This document shows, one piece after another, positions 32,450 to 42,915 of a stretch of DNA of 64,000 nt. The position numbers and the translations under genes were made by a program. Origin of the DNA: Trifolium pratense (Eukaryota; Streptophyta; Magnoliopsida; Fabales; Fabaceae); contig NC_060062.1 in NCBI RefSeq assembly GCF_020283565.1, positions 18,510,127 through 18,574,126 on the forward strand. The letters are read 5' to 3'. Positions within the stretch are counted from its first letter, which is position 1. Every line of letters starts with the position of its first letter. A model generated the notes under the pieces. That model saw only the letters and a program-made list of their open reading frames with translations. It was not told where the DNA came from and did not search any database.

Positions 32450-33387
32450 CAGGGCCGGTCTAACACAATGTGGATCCTAAAGCGAAAATTAATATGCGGC
32501 CTAGTACGAAAATGTGTATTTTTTAAGTGAAAAATATTGTAAGAAAGAAAAACGTAAAATAAGCCACTAGATTCAGTTTAGTGGTAAAAGATTTGGGTAG
32601 TATGTATGAGGTTCTAGGTTCGTTCCTCATTGCCAACATTATAAAAAAAAATATAAAATTTATATTTACAAAAAATTAAATAAGATTTTTTTTTGTAAGA
32701 AAATTAAAAATGTATCGATTTTATCTATAATCTATAACAATATATAAAAAGGATAGGTGAATTTGGGATAGACTTTTTAATATACCTATTTTACCCTTGA
32801 CTTAGTTTCACAACTTCCATTAACTAATCAATTTAAAAAAATAAAAAATAAATTCAAATCATAAAAATGTGAATAAGTGACAAATGAGTTGCCAATATAT
32901 GAATGATTACCAACTTAATACTACATCTATACTATATAAAAAGATAATACAAATATTTTTGGTGTCGATTTTTCATAATACCAACAATATCCTTATTTTT
33001 CTTGCAATAAAAATCTTTTATTAACAAATTCATCATAACATAAAATATTTTTTTGGACATAAGTTAGACACAGGCAGGCGCGGAACGCGCCTGTCTAGCC
33101 CGCTAGTTTGTAATAAAAATAAAACATACTATTAAAAAGATACTTCTATAATATGAAATAAAATAAAAAATATGATTTTTATTGCATTATATTTATTTAA
33201 GTTAAAACTTAAGATGATTTTTTGATAGAACATTATAAAAAACTGTGAAAAGAAAAGGTTTTTGAAAGAAAAAAAAACATCACGTAGGAGTCAAACCTGC
33301 TTCCTCCCCCTAAGAAATGATACACGTTACCAACTGGGCTAGAGGTCCTGCTGTGTTTTGAATCAGAGGCCTCGATATTTATATAAT
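32450..33387 (+). mobile_element. hAT-like element, left part (split by element D)
   Basis: Left end CAGGGCCGGTCTAAC; its partner end at 47094-47108 is the inverse of CAGGGACGGCCTAAC. Eight-base flanks CGCCGTCT (32442-32449) and TGCCGTCT (47109-47116) match at 7 of 8. Holds a SINE-like head (~32585-32640), a mini-Helitron (32926-33106) and a second Helitron-like 5' start near 32731. Non-autonomous. Right part: 46999-47108. It inserted exactly into the primer binding site of E. Confidence 0.8.
32926..33106 (+). mobile_element. Mini-Helitron (181 bp)
   Basis: Starts TCTATACTATATAAAAAG, ends CTAG, with the stem CAGGCGCG/CGCGCCTG (33075-33093, loop GAA) ten bases before the terminal CTAG. Sits between A (32925) and T (33107), the Helitron target, with no target duplication. 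Far too short to code for Rep/helicase. Confidence 0.85.
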
Positions 33388-35266
33388 TGACGGTGGTTCT
33401 GCAAGTGCACATAATTGCTATCAAGTAATAAAGTGATAAGTTTATCGTTCTTCATAGTGATTGTGTCAAAGTTACTAGTTTCGCTTATGAATGATTTTGC
33501 ATTCGCTTTGGTGTTTGAAGATAATTGTGCTGATGAAATAAATTGCAATAATTAAAGTGCAGAAATTAAATGACATAAAAATAAATGGTGCGTGTGTGTC
33601 CACGCAGGCAGTAGCGGAGCTAGGGGTGGCCAGGCTGGGCCTTGGCCCACCCCAAAAAATAGGAAATGACTATAATACCCATAGTGTATTAATAAAATTA
33701 CAAGTATATTATATGTATATTTGTTTGCGCATAATTATGTTAATTCAAATAGATAGCCCAGTTGGTTGCAAGGTGCTTGTAGTTGTTGTGTTTAGGGTTG
33801 TGGGTTCAACACCTACTACTTCAACCTTTTGCATATTTTTTTTTTGTTTTATTTTTCTTAAAAGAAAGAATCTCAACATTCCATTTACATCTTTTGTTAT
33901 TTTTTATAATTGCAAATAAATATCTTTAAAAAACATTGTTTTTCATATCTATATACTTTTAAATTACTACATTATAATTTATTTTAAAAAAAATCAAATT
34001 CATCTTCTATAGTTTTTAAATTAATAGTTAGTTATTGTAATTTTTTAAATGATATAAATTTATATCTAAGAATACTCATTTACCTGATAATTTAAAAATC
34101 TAACGTAAAGATAAATTCAAAAGCTTCTTTTTGTGTGAATAAAACAACTTTTTTATCAACAAAAAAATTCACAATTTCCATTTTTTTTATAAAAAAATCT
34201 CAACTATTTTTTTTTGGGTGCATAATTACAACTATTTTCAATTAAGAACAATCATTCTTCTTTTAATATACATGTAATATAATAAAACATTTAATTTTTT
34301 ATTATCAACTTTTTGCAAGTATTATAACTTAAATTTTTTTGCATGCAATATAATTTTTAGTAGCCCATCCGATTATTTTTTCCTGGCTCCGCCACTGCAC
34401 GCAGGGTGGTTAAGTGTGGTCGGATCCCACCCTTACTCCTACTTGGTGGTTATTCCCTTGTTTTCCTTTATCAGGAATTAGACTATTAAAAATAGGTTCA
34501 ATCGTTCCCCATTTCTATTACAAACTGTTCAGAGCCTAGTTAAGGGTTACCCTTACGCTGTTTAAGTATCATCGCCTCAGGTTCCACTTTTTTGTTACAA
34601 ACGTTGGTATCATTACCTTAGTGGCTCCGTGTGTCACAAGCCGTCACGTGTGCCTCTAACTAGTCCTAACTCTTCCTCAGGTAGAAATTATCGTTCGTTC
34701 TAACCCTATACTAAGACCTCATATACTTAATTTAAAGTTCTCATCTTGGCCATAGCACACCGTTCTTCGTTCGGGATTACTAGCTTTGTTTCCTATGCGA
34801 TTTCCACTAGATCCTTAGATTTTATTCTAATGTGATCAATATTAAAATAAATATAAAACCCGACGATAAAAGAGTTTGAAAGTAGAAACAATTGAATATA
34901 TACCCAAATTATACAAAACCAAGCATTCGTAAGGGAGTTCCTCGACTCCACCTAACCTACGAAAAACAAATTACAAAGACAGAAAGAAAAGAACCTTATT
35001 GGCTTTGGAGTTCCTTGGCCTCCTTGCCTCCTCCTAACTCAGAGTGAATATTGAATATTCTCAATATTTTTTTGGAATGAAAAATAGTGAAGTACGATGG
35101 CTGCGCTGCTTTATTATGTTTTTGCCATTTTTTGCTGCTTTTCCACTTTTATTGCTTCTAGGCCAAGTAACTTCACTTTTCCAGGTATTTGCTTGCTTTT
35201 GGACTTCAACTGCTATTAAAACTACCTAAATTACTACTAAAAACAACATATAATTGGTTGTCATCA
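33388..35266 (-). repeat. 3' LTR of element D
   Basis: Pairs with 45623-46998. Contains a hAT insert (33609-34397) and lacks a 278-bp block present in the other LTR (46544-46821) that holds the TATA box and the palindrome cluster. The polypurine tract (TGTGGGGTTG on the minus strand) lies just inside, at 35267-35277. Confidence 0.9.
33609..34397 (+). mobile_element. hAT-like non-autonomous element (789 bp)
   Basis: Ends CAGTAGCGGAGCTAGG and the inverse of CAGTGGCGGAGCCAGG. Exact 8-bp target duplication CACGCAGG at 33601-33608 and 34398-34405. Inside, a SINE-like head (about 33751-33815, A-box-like AGCCCAGTTGGTTGCAAG and B-box-like GGGTTCAACACC) and AT-rich filler. No transposase. Present only in this LTR of D, so younger than D. 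Confidence 0.9.
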
Positions 35267-35277
35267 CAACCCCACAT

Positions 35278-36566
35278 TTAAACTGTTGCTCGTCCTCAAG
35301 TAACATGCCTGCCAAACAAAATCGTCAGTGAAACAATAGATAACTTAGATGACAGACAATTCACAACCTTTTATATTTTGTCGGCAATGGTACCACCGAT
35401 CTTCACTGCAGCGATCATGCTCAATCAGCACTTGATCCAAGAGACGTCAATATAGCAAGTACAACAGACGTCCACAAGAGTCCATGTTCAACTTTTTCTC
35501 TCTTCTCACATTTTCGCTCAAAATTGAAAGGGTATCTCTCAATCGACGTGAGACTTGCCATTTTACCATAGGCTTTCAACGACTCTAAGCAACCAATCAA
35601 AGTTCGAAAAGATACGCATTATTAGAGGTCTTCATGGGTTGTAATGTGGCTTAGGTAAATGTAGGATATTTTTTTTGGGAAAGTAGACTAAAATGTTGGA
35701 GTTAAGTACGACTATTTGTCCTTATTTAGGTGCAACCTGTTACCTTGTAGTGCTTTTTTGATGAAGTACAAGAGAAAATTGTTTTCTTTTGAGGACCGGA
35801 TGTATCTTTGTGTGGTCCTTATGCTATCACTATTTTTTTTTGTTTTTTTTTAAGAGACTATTTTTTTGCGTGGAATTTTTGATGTATTTCGTCTCTTTTT
35901 TTTTTTTTTTTTTTGTGATAGTTCTCTTGTACACCACCTCACACTTAGATGTTGCTAATTCCAGGAGCAACCCCACACTTATAATGTTGCCAAGACAAGA
36001 GAAATAGATCTCTACCTAACTCCAAGGAGGGTAAAAGTCTTTGTTTTTCAGGTCTTAGGCTTATAATATGGTTTGTCACCAAAAGAAAGGGATTTTATTT
36101 TTAGGCTCAAAGAGGTTAGCAAAGGATAATAATAATATATGGGTGGCTTGAAAAAGGCTCTGGGTTAAATGAATAAAATGCCTCAATGCGTATAAGTTAA
36201 ATCAATCGGTCAGCAGAGAATAATCGCAAGTTCTAGAAAATAAACAAGTACACAGATACTCTCATAAGTATATATAAAGAAATTGGTAATACCGTGGAAA
36301 TATTTGGCTCAAATTCTCACTTGGCTTCGGTATCTGGAAAGTCGAACATTTATCTCGTGGACACTATCTTCCTAACTCGTCTTGCTGTCTCTCGTGGACA
36401 TTAGGATGATTCTCATGACAAAAGTCATAGATTTCGTGGACCTTTTTCACCTCGGCCCCTAGGGTGGCCTTTTCCAGCTTACTTTTTAGTAATTCTATCT
36501 CCTTCTGATATGCAGTTTCTTAGTCCAATTGCAGCATTCCAGCAGGTTTAGAAGTTTTCTCGTAGC
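35278..36566 (-). other. Internal region of element D, no gene seen
   Basis: T-rich on the plus strand with long T runs (35830-35915). No pol-like translation found. Probably untranslated or scrambled remnant between the gag fragment and the polypurine tract. Confidence 0.5.
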
Positions 36567-37205
36567 TCATGTTGTATTCATTCTGGCACATTTGTTCAAT
36601 GAGCTCCTTAACTTCTGCGATTTTGCGTTGATCGATCCTCCAGCTGAGGCGTCAAGGTGCATCATGTGTTGTATGCGCATTTCTCTGGTGAAGATTTGCA
36701 TCAACTCCATAAGATCGAGACTATGGTTAGGGCACTTTCTTTTGAGTAGGTTGAAGCGCTCATAGGCTTCTCCTAGTGTTTCATTGTCATGCTGCTTGAA
36801 GTTCATGATATCTGCCTTTCTCTTCTGGAACTGGTTGTGGGTGAAAAATTGTTCCAAAAACTTATCTTCCAGCTCCTTCCACGTCTGGATGGTTCCACTG
36901 GGGAAGCACTGCAGTCATTCTTTTGTTGTGCCTGTCAAGGAAAAAGCGAACAATTGAAGCTTTTTTTGACCTTCAGTGATCCCTTCAGGCACTTTTGGTA
37001 TTTGGCAAGTCTCAGAGAACTAGGTAAGAAGGTCCCATGGGTCTCTGTTAGCTCTCCCATCGAACTGATTCTCCTGTAATCCTGCTAGGACGTTACCCTT
37101 GATGTCAAAATTGACCGGGTCGGCTGGTTGGAAACCAAGAGATATTTGCTCCGTGTCGGATCTCTTGCAGTTGTCTCCCATCGTTCTTCTAGGTTCAGCT
37201 GCCAT
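36567..37205 (-). pseudogene. gag: Broken Athila-like gag of element D
   Basis: ATG at 37205. N-terminal piece (37205-37020) carries VNFDIKGNVL and ENQFDGRANRDPW, typical of the start of Athila-type gag, then an in-frame TAG. A second piece (36857-36567) carries LGEAYERFNLLKRKCPNH, the classic retrotransposon gag signature. Stops and frame changes between them make it non-functional. Element C inserted about 48 bases before the ATG. Confidence 0.85.
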
Positions 37206-37253
37206 AGCTTCTATCTTTTTCTTTGCTCGTAGGTTCTTTCTTAGAATTCTTTC

Positions 37254-38265
37254 TGAAATTCTGGCACACTAGTGTTAAGATGTTGTACTCAACGCTTCAC
37301 CACTATAATACAGTTTTAATGCGTGAATCAATGATCCAACATCCAATAACGCATACACAAGGAATAATAAACTAAACAAACTGAAAGTAAATTAACACAG
37401 TAATTTGTTAACCCAGTTCAGCATAAGCCTACTCTGGGGGATACCAATCCAGGAGTGAATCCACTATGATAGTATTAGTTTGAAGCCCTCAATAAACTTC
37501 CCGTTTATGACTTCTCACCTAATCACCACCCGTGCTATATTCTACCTAAGACACACCTAGGTATGAGAACCTCCGCTCACCTCCTCTTGACCACAGCCAC
37601 TGTGATCGTACAATACTTAGATTTAATAAGTGAAGACACAATTCATAGAACACTCACACCACTTCCGTGCTTAAAAGCTTTGGAATGGTATACACACACT
37701 ATCTCCTTGCTTAGAAGCTCCAGAGATATTACAATGCACAAACACACAGTTCCTAGTCTAGTGGAAAATCAACACAAGACTTAGAACACAATAGACACAA
37801 TACTAAAACCTAAACTCACGCTTTGTAAGACTCAAATCTGGTTTCAGTGAGTTGAACAATGGTGTCAACATTCTTTAAATAACCTTCACTAGCTCAGGCA
37901 AGGTCTACAATTAGGCTTCAATAGCGCAGCTTGATTAAAGGTTCCTTCAAGGAAAAATCTTCAATTAAAATGTTTTGTTTCCTTAACTTAAAGATCTGAT
38001 TAGCAAGCAAAACTTGATCACGAGATCCATTATTAATTATACGTGACAACACTCCTTATCACAAACGAACATTTATTGTGGATTCTAAATTTAGAACTTA
38101 GGCGCGAGATCTCAACATACACAGGCACGGCCTACTGGATGTGGTATCCAATGTTGAAGCATTGTACCCAACATCTTGCTTATACTGGATGGTGGAAGCA
38201 TGTAGTTCCACATCAAGAAGGATCACATGTTTTAGCAAAATGAGGCCAACCATACAACGCCAACA
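37254..38265 (-). repeat. 3' LTR of element C
   Basis: 1012 bp, TGTTGGCG...TTTCA on the minus strand. Differences from the other LTR include AATAACG/AATAGCG, ACTTAAAG/ACTTGAAG and AACACTCC/AACGCTCC. Confidence 0.95.
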
Positions 38266-38985
38266 ATCTCCCCCTTTGGCAATTTTTGGCTAAAACATCC
38301 TAAGATTATTTCAACCGTTCTAGAGAGATACACAAGCTACCTTTCTTCATCTCAACATAGGCACACAGTCTTGAAGTAAAGTAGAACAGATTAACATGCT
38401 TGTTTTAATAACCCCTCATATAAAAATAGCATATTTATTATGTATCAAATTAGAACTTCAGAGGCATGCAACAGCGGAAGGATAAGCACAAGAGCCTCAC
38501 AGGAATTTGCCAATAGAGAGTATAAGATTCTCATAAAAAGAAACACTGGGGAAAAATAAATTCCCTCAAAGCTGAGAAAAATAAATTCTCAGGAACAGAT
38601 GATGCTTCAACATGCAGTAGCACATTGTGTGCTAAGCAGAAAAAAAATATTGCTCCCCCTCAAAAGTAGAATCGAGTACCAAGTTCATCTTACTCCCCCT
38701 TAATTCATGCATAGGATTATTCAGATGATCCAGCATCTGATGGCACATCATAGCTCAGCATCTATTATGGCATACCATGGCAATACCAATAACTACTCCC
38801 CCTTTTTAGCCACAAAATAGACAAAATGGGAACTGCATAAAATAATATCCAAAAGCAGTGCAGATAGTAGCAGAACAGAAAGTGCAGACAAAATATTACA
38901 AACCATGCACACTAGGTGCTAAATTCAGGACTCAGCCCACAGACATGCAAAACAAAAAAAAAATCCAAATAAAGAAACATCAGAA
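38266..38985 (-). promoter_or_regulatory. Repeated polypurine tracts of element C
   Basis: G5 tracts on the minus strand at 38266-38277 (next to the LTR), ~38653-38660, ~38691-38698 and ~38794-38803. Same Sirevirus arrangement as in A and B. Unlike A/B there is no antisense ORF with promoter and poly(A) signal here. Confidence 0.65.
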
Positions 38986-41196
38986 TTACACAGAAGCACT
39001 TGGGGAGGAATCACTTTCTTCTCCTTCAGCATCTGAGTCAGCTTCTTCTTCACCACTAGTACCATCATCACCTGCATCAGCTGCTTGAACTGCAGCCTCT
39101 TCAACCCTGAGAGCATGTATCATCCTTTCAAACTGCAACTTCTTTTCATCTAGCTCCTTACAGTTTGCTTCCAGCATAGCAATCATCTCCTTCCTTGTCA
39201 TAGGAGTGTCAGCAGCAGCATTTGATGGTCCAACAATATCTGGAGCATGCTGTTTACTGTACAGCTTTTGATGAATGGCCAGAGGAGTTGCCCTCTTCTT
39301 AGCAGACTCACCCTCATGCCTTATATTAGGATGTTGGGACAAGATGATGTCACAGATCAAAGTTGGAAATGCAATGGGTTGCTTGGTGACAGAGGTCTTA
39401 GCATGCTGCACAACTTGATTGAAAATATATAGACCAGCATTAAATTTTGTACCAGTACCAATCATATAAATGAGCTTACCCAGATTTGTTGCAATGTCAG
39501 AAGCATGTGTAGTAGGAACCCAGTTGACAGATGCAATACGATTCAAAATGGCATACTTTTGGGTCAGCTTGACTGCAGGTACCTTCTCCTTCTTTGGCCA
39601 GGTTTTCACTTTTTCAGCTGTGATAGTTTTGCAGACCACATTGTCAGATACCTCTATGTCAGGATGAGGATCATCAGCATTACCCAGCACCTTGTTGATC
39701 ACACTTGGAGAGAATGTCACACATTTTCCTCGAACATATACCTTCTTAAATTCTTTGTCCAAGGGATTGTCACAACCTATAGGAATGTTGACAACAAACT
39801 CCCTAACCAGCTTCTCATAGCAAGAGCCTAAGCCCCACACAGTTTTGATCAATCCAGCATCATTGATCAAACTCACAATCTCTTCACATTCCAGAATATC
39901 TTTGCCTAGTTCCCTTTCCAGAGCCAATCTTCTTTTGCAAATGATTCCCCATCGTTGAGCATAAGATGGAAGATGAAATGAAACATTGTCACAAGGGAAG
40001 TCTTCAGTATCAGGAGCAGCAGATTGAGGCATGACCTTCTTAGCAGACATAGCCTTCTTAGCAGGAGGCTTGATGCTTGAGTCATCCTTTTCAGCTTCAA
40101 AATCAGAGTCACTTGATGGTGCACTCTTCCTTTTCAGCACACCCTTTTTCTTTTCAGGAGGAGGTATAGGTTTGCTCCATCCTTTCTTAGGACCATATTT
40201 GACAGGCTTCAGAGTAGTGTCCTTTGTTTTCTTGGTGACAACAGGGGTAGTGGTAACAGCAGGTGCAGGTGTAGTGGTCCTGCTTCTCAGTCTTCTTCCA
40301 ATTCCCTTCTGAGTAGGTGGAGGTTGCAGATCTTCTTCAGAAGGAACTTCATCAACATCCACTATGTTCTGTTCTTCATTGGTGGTTTTCTCGGAATCCT
40401 CACCAGCTTCACTCTCTGGCTCAGAATCAGCCACATGTTCAGGAGTACTATCTTTGTTTACTTCCTCTTCAGTGGAAGCTTCAGTATTAGATCCACTGCC
40501 AAACGATCCAGTTGCAGTGTTAGCATGTGGGCTCGAACCTCCTTTGGATGCTTCAACATCCTTCTCAGCATCAGTTGGTATAGAGGATGGCTCAACACCG
40601 GTTGGAGCATCGGTTACAGCAGCCTTTTCTTGGGATTTTTTAGCAACATCAGTTATGACATTCGTGGGAACTGTCATATTCTCAGGACCACTAGGATTAT
40701 TGGTCACAAAAACATTCTCAGCAACATTTTGTGTTTTTCCTAGGGTTTCAACAGAACTAGGGTTTTCCTTTGCAGAAAGGGTTTCTTGATTCACCTTTTC
40801 AGACACAGACTTAACACTTTCTTCATTAGCTTTATTAGACGATTCAACATTCGCATTTTTGCCGGAGGCAACATCATGCGATTCCACATTCGCAGTTTCA
40901 GAAGGATCCTTATTCAAGTATAGACCAGACATGCTCAAACCCCTTTTTACGGGAGATTGAGGTTTCTTCTTCTTAGACTTAATAGTATCAGACTTAATAG
41001 AAATTGAAGGAGACGATTCACTTACTTTCTTAGTAGATTTTGCAGATTTCTTCTTCTTAGAACTAGTTGCAGGGATACTTGATATGGGCATCGCATTGAC
41101 CACAACAGTTGTTCCTTCCTTCTTAGATTTTGATCTTGTTTTCACAGTATCAGCAATTTTGTTTTTGATCTGAGCGGAACCGGAAGATTGAGACAT
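38986..41196 (-). CDS. Envelope-like protein of element C (736 aa)
   Basis: Third ORF of the Sirevirus. The likely start is the ATG at 41196 (MSQSSGSAQ); an open upstream stretch adds 74 residues but has low-quality sequence for a protein. The N-terminal half is Lys/Ser- then Glu/Ser/Pro-rich (low complexity). About 430-660 hold the folded domain shared with the A/B protein (SYAQRWGIICKRR, VRGKCVTFSPSVINKVLG). A coiled coil and an acidic Ser/Glu/Asp tail follow. Unlike in A and B the frame is unbroken. I see no signal peptide or membrane helix. Function unknown; legume annotation calls it envelope-like or putative plant transposon protein. Confidence 0.8.
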   Translation of the reverse strand: MSQSSGSAQIKNKIADTVKTRSKSKKEGTTVVVNAMPISSIPATSSKKKKSAKSTKKVSESSPSISIKSDTIKSKKKKPQSPVKRGLSMSGLYLNKDPSETANVESHDVASGKNANVESSNKANEESVKSVSEKVNQETLSAKENPSSVETLGKTQNVAENVFVTNNPSGPENMTVPTNVITDVAKKSQEKAAVTDAPTGVEPSSIPTDAEKDVEASKGGSSPHANTATGSFGSGSNTEASTEEEVNKDSTPEHVADSEPESEAGEDSEKTTNEEQNIVDVDEVPSEEDLQPPPTQKGIGRRLRSRTTTPAPAVTTTPVVTKKTKDTTLKPVKYGPKKGWSKPIPPPEKKKGVLKRKSAPSSDSDFEAEKDDSSIKPPAKKAMSAKKVMPQSAAPDTEDFPCDNVSFHLPSYAQRWGIICKRRLALERELGKDILECEEIVSLINDAGLIKTVWGLGSCYEKLVREFVVNIPIGCDNPLDKEFKKVYVRGKCVTFSPSVINKVLGNADDPHPDIEVSDNVVCKTITAEKVKTWPKKEKVPAVKLTQKYAILNRIASVNWVPTTHASDIATNLGKLIYMIGTGTKFNAGLYIFNQVVQHAKTSVTKQPIAFPTLICDIILSQHPNIRHEGESAKKRATPLAIHQKLYSKQHAPDIVGPSNAAADTPMTRKEMIAMLEANCKELDEKKLQFERMIHALRVEEAAVQAADAGDDGTSGEEEADSDAEGEESDSSPSASV

Positions 41197-41433
41197 TTTC
41201 ACAAGAAAGTTGTTGAAGTTTTTGATGATTTGAGATGATGATTTTAGGTTGCAGATCGCAGCAAGAAGTTTAGTGGAAGTTGAAGGTTTAGAGAAGAAAT
41301 AATGATGATATGAGAGTTGATAGCGTGTAATTGAGAAGTTATGGAAAGTATTTTTTGTCTTTCCTTGATTTACGTGCGCCAATAGTTGAAATTTGGAGAA
41401 CAAAACGGTTGTGCGCACATAATGCCTTAACTG

Positions 41434-42915
41434 CTATAATTCCTCATGTAGGCAAATTCCCAATTTGCCCCTAAGCCTTTCAAATTGATGAGCATCTAAT
41501 GCTTTGGTAAAGATATCAGCTACCTGTTCTTCAGTTGCAACATGCTCCAATTTCACAATATTTTCTTCCACTAAATCCCTGATGAAGTGATGACGAATGT
41601 CAATATGCTTAGTTCTACTGTGCTGTATAGGATTTTTTGAAATATTTATGGCGCTTAAATTGTCACAGTACAATGTTAGAGCATCCTGTTCAACATTGTA
41701 TTCCTTAAGCATCTGGTTCATCCACAATAATTGAGAGCAACTACTCCCAGCTGCAATGTACTCAGCTTCTGCAGTGGATAGAGAAACACAGTTTTGTTTC
41801 TTGCTAAACCATGAGATAAGATTCTCTCCTAGGTAAAAACATCCACCAGAGGTGCTTTTTCTGTCATCAGCACATCCAGCCCAATCTGCATCACAATATC
41901 CCATCAACCTAGCATTGTTGGTGTGGGAATACATTATTCCATAATCAGAAGTTGCATTGACATACTTCAAAATTCTTTTTACTTGGGTAAGATGACTCAT
42001 TTTTGGCTCAGCTTGGTATCTTGCACATACACCAACAGCAAAGGTGATGTCAGGTCTGCTAGCTGTGAGGTATAGTAGGCTTCCTATCATGCTTCTGTAC
42101 AGGCTTTGGTCTACATCTACACCTTTCTCATCCTTGGTTAATTTCAGATGTGTGGCAGCAGGTGTTCTTTTGTGTGCAGCATTCTCCATGCCAAATTTCT
42201 TTATGATATTTTTAGCATACTTGCTTTGAGACACAAATATTGTGTCTTCCATCTGTTTTACCTGTAATCCAAGAAAATAGGTTAGTTCACCTACCAAGCT
42301 CATCTCAAATTCAGACTGCATCTGTCTCACAAAGTGTTGGACCATCGGTTCCGCCATCCCTCCAAAAACTATGTCATCAACATATATTTGTGCTACCAAC
42401 AAGTTTCCATTCATTTCTTTGACAAACAGGGTCTTGTCATTTCCACCTTTCTTGTATCCTTGGTTGATCAGGAATTCAGTTAGCCTTTCATACCAAGCCC
42501 TTGGTGCTTGTTTCAAGCCATACAAAGCCTTTTTCAGTTTGTAGACATGATCCGGATGATTTGGATCTATGAAACCTTTGGGCTGTTCAACAAACACTTC
42601 TTCATGAAGATACCCATTTAGAAAGGCTCTCTTGACATCCATTTGGTAGAGTTTGAGTTTGAGGATGCAAGCTACACCAAGAAGCAGCCTTATGGATTCT
42701 AGTCTTGCTACAGGGGCAAAGGTCTCATCAAAGTCAATTCCCTCCACCTGAGTGTAGCCTTGAGCTACCAGTCTTGCCTTATTCCTTGTTACTGTACCCT
42801 TCTCATCAGACTTATTCTTGTATATCCATTTAGTACCTATGACATTTACTCCATGTGGTCTTGGAACAAGATCCCAGACTTCATTCCTCTTGAATTGATT
42901 CAATTCTTCTTGCAT
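41434..42915 (-). CDS. pol: RT-RNase H remnant of pol, element C
   Basis: 493 residues starting [11 protein letters not shown], the usual beginning of the copia RT domain. YVDD at 178-181; RNase H motifs DADWAG and STAEAEY present; frame open to the normal end (IFTKALD). Protease and integrase are missing. The upstream end is a deletion joint: the ATG at 42915 lies inside the end of the truncated gag, in another frame (overlap 16 bases). It could be translated only by reinitiation or frameshift, so probably not functional in cis. Confidence 0.85.
   Translation of the reverse strand: MQEELNQFKRNEVWDLVPRPHGVNVIGTKWIYKNKSDEKGTVTRNKARLVAQGYTQVEGIDFDETFAPVARLESIRLLLGVACILKLKLYQMDVKRAFLNGYLHEEVFVEQPKGFIDPNHPDHVYKLKKALYGLKQAPRAWYERLTEFLINQGYKKGGNDKTLFVKEMNGNLLVAQIYVDDIVFGGMAEPMVQHFVRQMQSEFEMSLVGELTYFLGLQVKQMEDTIFVSQSKYAKNIIKKFGMENAAHKRTPAATHLKLTKDEKGVDVDQSLYRSMIGSLLYLTASRPDITFAVGVCARYQAEPKMSHLTQVKRILKYVNATSDYGIMYSHTNNARLMGYCDADWAGCADDRKSTSGGCFYLGENLISWFSKKQNCVSLSTAEAEYIAAGSSCSQLLWMNQMLKEYNVEQDALTLYCDNLSAINISKNPIQHSRTKHIDIRHHFIRDLVEENIVKLEHVATEEQVADIFTKALDAHQFERLRGKLGICLHEEL

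Noticed and set aside
33557..33919. 120-residue plus-strand frame
   Set aside because: Spans the joint between the D LTR and the inserted hAT element, so it is a chance fusion.
37563..38243. Plus-strand frames in the C LTRs (also at 44606-45286)
   Set aside because: Short, no promoter or poly(A) layout, and copied only because the LTRs are duplicates.
41197..41418. Seventy-four-residue N-terminal extension of the C envelope-like ORF
   Set aside because: Composition looks like leader sequence, and the ATG at 41196 begins a typical Ser/Lys-rich start as in related proteins.
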